The notes under the pieces: generated by a model | What the model saw: the letters and a program-made list of their open reading frames with translations, nothing else | Told to the model about the DNA's origin: nothing | Databases searched by the model: none | Shown: positions 57,411 through 64,000 of the stretch, in pieces | Layout of the letters: each line of letters opens with the position of its first letter | Position numbering within the stretch: the first letter of the stretch is position 1 | Origin: Leucosporidium creatinivorum | Lineage: Eukaryota > Basidiomycota > Microbotryomycetes > Leucosporidiales > Leucosporidiaceae | Assembly (NCBI GenBank): GCA_001600635.1 | Contig: BCKL01000010.1 | Location: forward strand, 387,663 to 451,662 | DNA length: 64,000 bases | Direction: 5' to 3' | Position numbers and translations under genes: made by a program

Positions 57411-59121
57411 ATGTCTTCCTCGCCTCCGCTCTACTCCATACCTACCAAGGACCGTCAACGACACGGCTCTCTACTCACAGGGCTGCTCTTCGCCTGCATC
57501 TTCAACTCCTGTATCATTCTCACCAACTGCACGCAATTCCTCCTCTTCCCGCTCTCGCTGCACCCGGCCACGGCACCTCTATACTACCGCGCGACGAAGA
57601 GCAGCTTCGGATGCTGCACAGTACTCATCTCAGAGTGGTTTGCACCGACGAGCTTTGTCGTGACCGCTGGGGACGGCGTCGAGGGAGGGGACTGGATCGA
57701 GCGGGACAGCAGGGGGAGGGTGACGGGCATCAAGTTGGCGAAGAGGGGTGTATGGGTGAGTGTTTCTGCTCATCAGAACTCGGACAGCGCTGCAGTGCAG
57801 GACGTTTCGGGCTCTGCTCCCCCACCTCGGGCTGCGAGCGCTTCGTATCGAGGGAGTTGACTGCTGACCTTTAACACTCGGTCGCCAGATCTCCAACCAT
57901 CAAACACTCGCCGACTGGCTGTGAGCTCGTTTCCCGCCCAGCCTTCGGCTTCCTCGCTGACCCCTTCGCTCCTCAGCTACCTCTGGAGCTTCGCCTACTT
58001 CTCCTCGCACCACCGCTCCATTCTCATCACCCTCAAATCTTCTTTGCGCAAGATCCCCGTCATCGGATGGGCTACACGACTCTATGGCTTCATCTTCCTC
58101 GCTCGGAACTGGACGGCCGACAAAGTTCCCTTCGCCATCCAGCTCAAGAAGGTCGTCAAGAACCTGAAGAGCGGTGGAGATGATGAGAAGCTGGTAAGCC
58201 AGTCGCTGCTGGTGATGCAACCTCCAGGGAGCGGTTTCTAGGACTCGAAGAGCTCGGCGCTAACTCTCGGCTTCATTCGCAGGCTCTTCTCGTCTTCCCC
58301 GAGGGCACGCTCGTGACTGGGAACACTCGCCCCAAATCCCTTGCGTTCGCTGAGAAACTTGGAGGTAAGCCGCCTTCTTTTTCTTCGCTCGACTGGAGCT
58401 CACGGAGCTCGCCTTCGCAGTCGCCGACCTCAAGCACACCCTCTTGCCTCGCTCCACCGGTCTCTTCTTCGCGCGAGTTCTCCCCTCCTCGACTCTTATC
58501 TAGACCCAAAGCTGACTCTCAACCTCACACAGCCTTCGCAACCTTGCCCCTTCCGTCCCCGACCTCACGCTCGTCGACCTCACCGTCGCCTACCCGGGCA
58601 CCTTCGACCCTCCCACCTCATACCCCGAGGACCACTACTCGCTGTCAATTTGGTTCAAGCAAGTACCCCCACCCTCCATCCACGTCCACCTCCGCCAATT
58701 TTCGGTCGCCAAGAACGTGCCGCTCGGCGTGCTCGATGGAAGTGACGGAACGCCCGAGGAGAAGCAGATCTTCGACGAATGGCTCAGGAAGAGATGGGAG
58801 GAGAAGGATCAGCTGATGCTGGACTTCGCGCAAGAGGGAAGCTTCATGGGAGGGAACCATTCGAAGAAGGGCGAGAGGGTGGTCTTGCCCGTCCAGCTCA
58901 GGCGTTGGTGGGAGTACCTCGAGTGCTTCTCCTTCTTCCTCCCCATCGTCGCTCTCGCAGCAGCTTGGTATCTGCTGCCGGCCCTCTGGACATACGCGAC
59001 GACTCGGGCAGTGAAGGTTGGAGCCGAGGCAGCAGTTCGGCCTTGCTGTGCGGCGAAGGCGTCGGCAGCGGCGGCGAAGTTGGCAGGCGAGAAGCTGACG
59101 AGTGCAAAGTTGGAGCTGTAG
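57411..59121 (+). CDS. Lysophospholipid acyltransferase (LPA/lysophosphatidylinositol acyltransferase type)
   Basis: Transfers an acyl chain from acyl-CoA to a lysophospholipid at the ER; closest in layout to Cst26/Psi1 and animal AGPAT4/LCLAT1. Starts MSSSPPLYSIPTKDRQRHGS and a membrane segment (LLFACIFNSCIILTNCTQFL). Motif I is ISNHQTLADW (NHx4D). Then RSILITLKSSLRKIPVIGWA, YGFIFLARNW and motif III LLVFPEGTLVTGNTRPKS. Later VPPPSIHVHLRQFSVAKNVP leads to a C-terminal membrane segment (FSFFLPIVALAAAWYLLPAL) and an Ala/Lys-rich tail. An in-frame ATG at 57315 would add 32 residues; it lies close to the preceding stop, so 57411 is preferred. Confidence 0.9.
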
Positions 59122-59265
59122 ACATGTGCAGTCTTGCTAGCCAATCATTATCTCTCATCCTCGCCGTCGCAAAGAGCCCTCTCGTCGTTTCGCGAGAAGG
59201 CAGCTTCAAAAGCTAAGCTTCCAAGATGTCTTGGTCAATATCAAGCCTAACGATCTACATGTCCT

Positions 59266-62200
59266 CTACCTCATCTCCACTCCCTGCACCGACTCGAAAT
59301 CCTGCAGCAGCAATGAGAGATCGCCGAAGTCTCCAGAGAAAAGCTGGCCGAGTCCTGCAGCGTGAGAGCTGTCTTGACCGCCTTCCACGAATACGTCCAG
59401 CTCGGGATGGCTGGTGTTGACCTGAAGGAAGTCAAAGACTCCGGTGGGTGCTGGCGTTGACGCTTCGAAGAGCCCAAGCGAGGTGACCGAAACCGGACTG
59501 GGATTGCACGCCGATGAAGTGTCGTAGTGGGGTGAGCTGGCGGCGAGCTGTTGAGCCTTACAGAGTCAGTGGAGTGCTGCATGGAGGCGGAGCCTGGCTT
59601 TCAACTCACCAGCAAGCGGTTGACGACCTTTTGGAAGGGGTCGGCGACGTCCTTGACGCCCGAGCTGTCTCGTTTCCGCTTCCCTGTGCCCTCGTTCGCG
59701 GGAGCATTGGCAATCTCCTCCTCGGCGGCGAACAGGCCCTCGAGCAAACTGATGGCGTTGCGAGCGGCCGCACTGACGTTCTCAGCGGTCCTGCGAGGCG
59801 AGGTCCGGGATTAGCGACGGCCCGGGAAGGTGAAGGAGAAGACTGACTTGAGGAGAGTGAGCGTGTTGCGTAGGACCATGCGAGTCTCTTCGTTTGGTGA
59901 GCGAGTTTGGTCGAGGAAGACGACGATCGCCTGCGAACGAGAGGGTCAACGCGAGGTCGAGTCGGCGACGGCGAGCATAGCCTACCGCTGTAAACCTATA
60001 GGAGGAAGCAGTTCAGCTCAATTGTAAAGACATAAGGGCGCGAGAGCACTGACGAGTAGAAGATGATGATCCAGAAACGCAATAAGTCGGGACAGCGCTC
60101 GCCAGCAATGCCGAGAAGTCGCAAGATTTGCCCTGCAAAAGCGTTCGAAAGCAGTCAGCCACTTGAGATCGGTCGTGGGAAATGGGCAAGAGACTCACGA
60201 GCCGACTGTACGCAACGATCTTTCGAAGGAGCGTACTTGCTTTCGCGGAAGCCTCGGGTGAGGTATGGTCGATGTAGGCGCAGCAGGCGGTTTTCGCCCA
60301 TGATACCGAGCAGTATGGACTCCTTGAGGAGCTGTGTAAGACCTCAAAGTGTCAGTTTTCTTCTCCTCGAGCGACTCGATTGAGAACACCGACTCACGTT
60401 CGGCTTGGTAGGATCGACGGGGCGGTTGGGCGCGTCGCGGAAGAATGGTGGAAGAGAATCCATGAGTTTGACCAGCCGGACGTCCATGCTGTGGGCAAGT
60501 GGGGAGAGGGTAAGATGTCGGTCCTCGGCGGCGTCGCTAGGGCTCGGCGCAAGACCTACTCGAGGATGAAGTTGTAGGAAGCGGGCAAGGTGGTGTTGAG
60601 GTGGTCCACCAGTTCTCGATATAAGATCACAAAGCGAGTCTTGTAGATGTTGAAGGCACTCTCCTGTAGACAAGAGATGATTAGCTCGTGGGTTCGGAGA
60701 TGAGGCTGCTGGGCGCACCGTGTAGATGTCGGTGGAGCGAGTGATGAACTCTCGCGACTCCGTGAGCATGTCATTATCGTCAAGGTTGGATGGTGGAGCA
60801 GTATGAATCTGCGATGGGTGAGCGGCGTCTGCGAGCGTGGTAAAATCAGCTTCGGTGACGAGCGGGGTGAGGGTGAGCCGTACACGTTGCGCTGTGCGCT
60901 GTAGCGTGGGACCTGAGACATAGACATCAGTGCCAAATAGATTAAAGAGTCTCAGTCTCGGCAGCGGCTCACCAGTCGAGCATGATCTGATGCCGAAGAG
61001 GGAAGTCAGCGACCGCCGAGAGGGAGCAGCCGAGAGGGAGCAGCCGAGCCGTCAAAGGCTGAGGGTCAAGCCTCGGCGCGCCACACACAACTCACCAGAT
61101 TCCACCAAACTCGCCTCCCAATCTCCCTCCGCCGGAAGCTCTTCCATGCCTCAGGCCAGAGCGCCTTTCTCGATTCCGTCTCTGGCCCGAGGCGCGAGAG
61201 ACCGAGGTTCTGCGCCACCTTGATGGCCGACCCTAGCAGCGCCCAGCTTGCATCTGACTGCCCATCAACATTGAACTGGTAGACGCCCATTAAGACGATG
61301 CATTGGAGGTGGTCGAGGGTATGCGAGCTGAGGTAGTCGGAAGCATAAAGGACAGCTTGTGCCGCGCTGAACATGAGCTTGGCGAGGTCTTGCGTTTCCT
61401 GAGTGGTGTAGCCGAGTTGAAGCTGGATGTCGGGCTCGATGAGGTGGAAAGCGAGGCAGAGGACCATGACGTGAGTGCACAGAAACTCGGGGCGGACTTG
61501 ACGTGCTGCTTCGTACGGTGGGAGAGAGAGGAGCTTCTCGCACTGTGGGAAGGGGGAAGGGAAGATGGAAGAGAGTCAGCGTCAGCCTTCCGAAATTGCT
61601 TCATCGACCGAGGCTTAGCAGGGGTGAGGTGAAGGGGAGCTCTCGACCGACCTCTTGATAAAACGACGGCGCGTGCAGAGCCTACAGAGGTGAAGAAGCG
61701 ATCAGCGTGAGGCTACAGGTCGAACAATGCAAGCAACGACTTACCTTGGTATACCACTCGTGCTTGGCAAAGTAGAACTGCACCAGAGCCCAGCTCCGGG
61801 GGGCGTCTGGCAGCACCGAGATCACGCGCAAGATATAGTCGAAGCCCGAAGGAATGAAGAAGGCTAGCGGGTTGTGGTCGCTGATAGGTCGAGCCTCGCC
61901 GAGAATGCCTTCGGGCGAGGTAGCCGCCGCTGTAACGCTGACGAGCTCTCCAGCGGGGTTGAGTCGCTTCGTGGCGCGCACTTGGTTCATGCGATGGCCC
62001 ATGGCGAAATCCTCGAGCACCATGGCGACCTCCTCATCGGGATGAGCCACGATTCCATCGACCGAGTCCTCAGCGCTTCGGCGACGCTCGACGAGGGGCG
62101 TGTGAGAGCGGGGAGTGTGGGCGTCCGAGATGTCGGCCGAGTCGTCTCTTCCAGTTCCGTTTCCGTCTCGCCGAAGATCTCGAACGGTTTGCTGGAGCCT

Positions 62201-62908
62201 GTAGAGGTCGCGAAGGTGAGCTTGTGAGCTCGGCGAAGGCGCCGAGAGCTCTTACGCCAGCAGCTGAGCCTCCAATGTCGTCACGCGCGATGATACGGCA
62301 TCAAGCTCCTGCACTCGAGCAAAGGTTTGTCTGCAGGGTGGTAAGGGTCAGCTCTGCAGCTCGTATCTCTGCGATCCTCTTGACCGACCCAGGATCCACC
62401 TTCTCGACCTCCTTGCAGGTCGCCTCGTCTCCTCGAAGAAGACAGGGTCCACATGGGTAGACTCGGTTGCACCTGTGAAGTCAGCGTGATCAGCTAAGAG
62501 ATTCCCGGGAGCGCCAACGACGAGCGGAGCTGTGAGTGCTCCCTTGCAGCTTCGGATCGGCGCCAGGCAGCACGAACGAGCTGCAGCTGTACGTACTTGA
62601 TCTTGCGACGCTTGCCTGCTCGCGCATCCGAATACAAAGCCGTCAGCTCCTTCCAGTCCTTATCGCTCCCCGGCTGGGGCCAGCAAACAAGGCCCCCGCA
62701 CGCTCTACTCACATTCAGCACACGCTTGGATCGGGCGCTTACTCGAGCTGACCACCTGATTCGAACTCAGAGCGAGAGAGCTGTACCCGTCGAAGCTGGG
62801 CGACTTGGAGCCGCTGCCTTGTCGCGAGATGGACGGCAGCAAGGGGAGAGGCGGCGGAGGGAGGAAAGGCGACGTCTGGTAGGGCTGTAGCGATGGTGGA
62901 TGCGACAT
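59266..62908 (-). CDS. Zn2Cys6 transcription factor with fungal-specific regulatory domain
   Basis: Gal4-type nuclear regulator. Starts MSHPPSLQPYQTSPFLPPPP. Exon joins at split Cys and Lys codons give the binuclear cluster CAECKRRKIKCNRVYPCGPC, LLRGDEATC (C-x2-C-x6-C-x5-C-x2-C-x8-C). A heptad-like region (KRIAEIRAAELTL, VTTLEAQLLA) may dimerise. The middle homology region includes MVLCLAFHLIEPDIQLQLGY, LMFSAAQAVLYASDYLSSHT, LDHLQCIVLMGVYQFNVDGQ, SDASWALLGSAIKVAQNLGL and RREIGRRVWWNLV. The C-terminal part carries a basic patch GTGKRKRDSS and ends with an acidic, hydrophobic stretch (LFSGDFGDLSLLLQDFESVQ), plausibly an activation domain. It lies between two copies of the FAD monooxygenase and may regulate them (inference). 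Confidence 0.9.
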
Positions 62909-63335
62909 GTTGATGTGGAGATCCTGTCGAGGCTACGTAGAAGCAGACTATCGCTTCGCGCGGGACTTTGGCGGGAGCACAAGAGCAGAGGAGACAGCTC
63001 GGCCGTGACTTTCCGTCGAAGTTCGGCTTGAGCCTTGAGTGAAAACAGGTCATGCGGAGGTGGAAAGTCACGGGCAACACATCCTAGTACTGATTAGAGT
63101 GAATATCTCAAGTCGGAAAGCGCCACAGTTTGCAGCCTTCGAATATCTCGGCGACGGGGCAGCCGAGGAAGCGCCGGCGCCGAGCTGAAGATACAGCCCA
63201 GGGAGCACCTCAACTGGCTCACCGAGCAACTTGTAAGATAAAATAACGACACCTTTTTACAGTAAGACTACCCGTGAGAACTTCGGATCCGCTCTACACC
63301 CCCTCGGCGCCGACCCTTCGCCGAATCCTGCTCGT
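62909..63335. other. Intergenic: promoter of the Zn2Cys6 gene and 3' flank of monooxygenase copy 2
   Basis: 427 bases with no gene seen. From 63302 leftward it is unrelated to the flank of copy 1, which marks the duplication breakpoint. Confidence 0.5.
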
Positions 63336-64000
63336 CTAAGCCTGCAGCTTGCCCGCCTTGCTCCCACTGTACTTCGAAGCTACTTCTTTGGCGACATGCG
63401 CCTCCATGTCGTACAGGTTCATCTCTTCGACCTGTAGAGCGGAGAGACCAGAATCAGCCTCGGCGCTCTTCCTCGCTCACCGCGCTCCCCTCAGACTCAC
63501 CGTCAGCTTATTCTCCGCCGCCGCCAACTTGGCCTCCGGTGCACTCAAACTTGAGAACCCGATCCGCTCGTTCAGGTTCTCCGTCGCCCTCGTACTGGCG
63601 TTCTGCACCCTCGTCGCCCTCGGCTTTCGAATCTGCTGATACATGGCCAATCCCGCCTGCACATCGGTGGTGAAGCCGTACTCCTTGCTGAAGATGATAC
63701 CGAGCGCAGCGGCGTCCTCGATGGCCATGCAGGCGCCTTGGGACTGATGGGGCATCATCGGGTGGGCGGCATCGCCGAGGACGGCGACGTTGCCCTTAGT
63801 CCAGTGCTGTTGTTCAGAGACAGCTGGTCAGCTATGTGGCGGACGGCGAAGTAAGTGAGGAACCCACGCTGTAAGGCTGATGAACGTAGAGCCGCCAAGG
63901 CATGCGGTCAATCGAGTTCTTGATCAGGTCGACGCAGTTGGGGTCGAGTTGCGAGTAGGCGCCAGCGAGGATGTCGGAGACGGGGACTTCGGCGAACTGG
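63303..64000 (-). repeat. Inverted repeat, right arm (cut by window end)
   Basis: Reverse complement of 56569-57266; see that arm. It begins at GGCGCCGA near 63303 and runs to the window end, so its full length is unknown. Confidence 0.93.
63336..64000 (-). CDS. FAD-dependent aromatic hydroxylase, copy 2 (5' part outside window)
   Basis: Same protein family and near-identical sequence to copy 1. Visible part runs from QFAEVPVSDILAGAYSQLDP through GNVAVLGDAAHPMMPHQSQG to the end SKAGKLQA. Amino-acid differences from copy 1 are confined to the last exon: VDEM becomes VEEM and YDMKAH becomes YDMEAH; other changes there are silent, in the intron or after the stop. The N-terminal FAD site is off the window, so whether this copy is intact is unknown. 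Confidence 0.9.

Noticed and set aside
63349-63639. Plus-strand 96-codon frame at the right end, with a near twin on the minus strand at 56930-57220
   Set aside because: Both are antisense readings of the duplicated monooxygenase exon; they merely report the inverted repeat.

Overview
This is a GC-rich nuclear segment of a fungus. Almost every gene is cut by many short introns (mostly about 50-80 bases) with GT(G/A)AGT-type donors, a CTGAC/CTAAC branch site and a (C/T)AG acceptor. Gene content (CPL1-type secreted protein, site-2 protease, Zn2Cys6 factor, DUF6699-like protein, SIN1, elongin C), compact spacing and codon style suggest a basidiomycetous yeast, most likely of the Rhodotorula/Rhodosporidium/Sporobolomyces type (Microbotryomycetes). 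The genus is my inference and was not tested. There are no prokaryotic features, no CRISPR array, and I recognise no tRNA or rRNA. The sequence contains one assembly gap (24570-25434) and two single ambiguous bases (55835, 56568).

Layout. 0-22.5 kb is housekeeping: calmodulin (3' end cut by the window) head-to-head with a WASP-family actin regulator, a secreted type-B carboxylesterase, an acyl-CoA synthetase with a peroxisomal-type C-terminus, gamma-tubulin complex component 2, a DUF6699-like protein, a very large RING-H2 protein, a site-2 protease and a PEBP protein. 22.5-28.8 kb is poorly resolved: a doubtful small gene, a candidate nucleotidyltransferase-fold gene split by the gap, an F-box protein and COX19. 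29-36.1 kb holds a possible small metabolic group: a Baeyer-Villiger/FMO-type monooxygenase, a 2-oxoglutarate/Fe(II) oxygenase and a Dal5-type permease.

36.3-54.7 kb carries the TORC2 subunit SIN1, an unusual MATH plus USP-like protein with lost catalytic residues and a C-terminal membrane anchor, a disordered protein, a possible SDR relic, an F-box/LRR-like protein, two coiled-coil-like proteins that each contain a 10-base microexon, an RBMS-type RNA-binding protein, a secreted CPL1-domain protein, the eEF1A methyltransferase EFM5 and elongin C.

54.7-64 kb holds two copies of one salicylate-hydroxylase-type FAD monooxygenase in inverted orientation (the second cut by the window end). They flank an LPA-type acyltransferase and a Zn2Cys6 transcription factor. 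The arms look identical for about 560 bases and then diverge, as expected for a recent inverted duplication or gene conversion.

The strongest candidate for something undescribed is the membrane-anchored USP7-like pseudo-deubiquitinase at 40079-42582. Next are the inverted monooxygenase pair with its enclosed regulator, and the run of unusually small exons (ATG-only, 10, 12, 15 and 22 bases) in several genes. All exon joins were made by eye from splice signals and reading frame. No alignment, domain search or transcript data was available.
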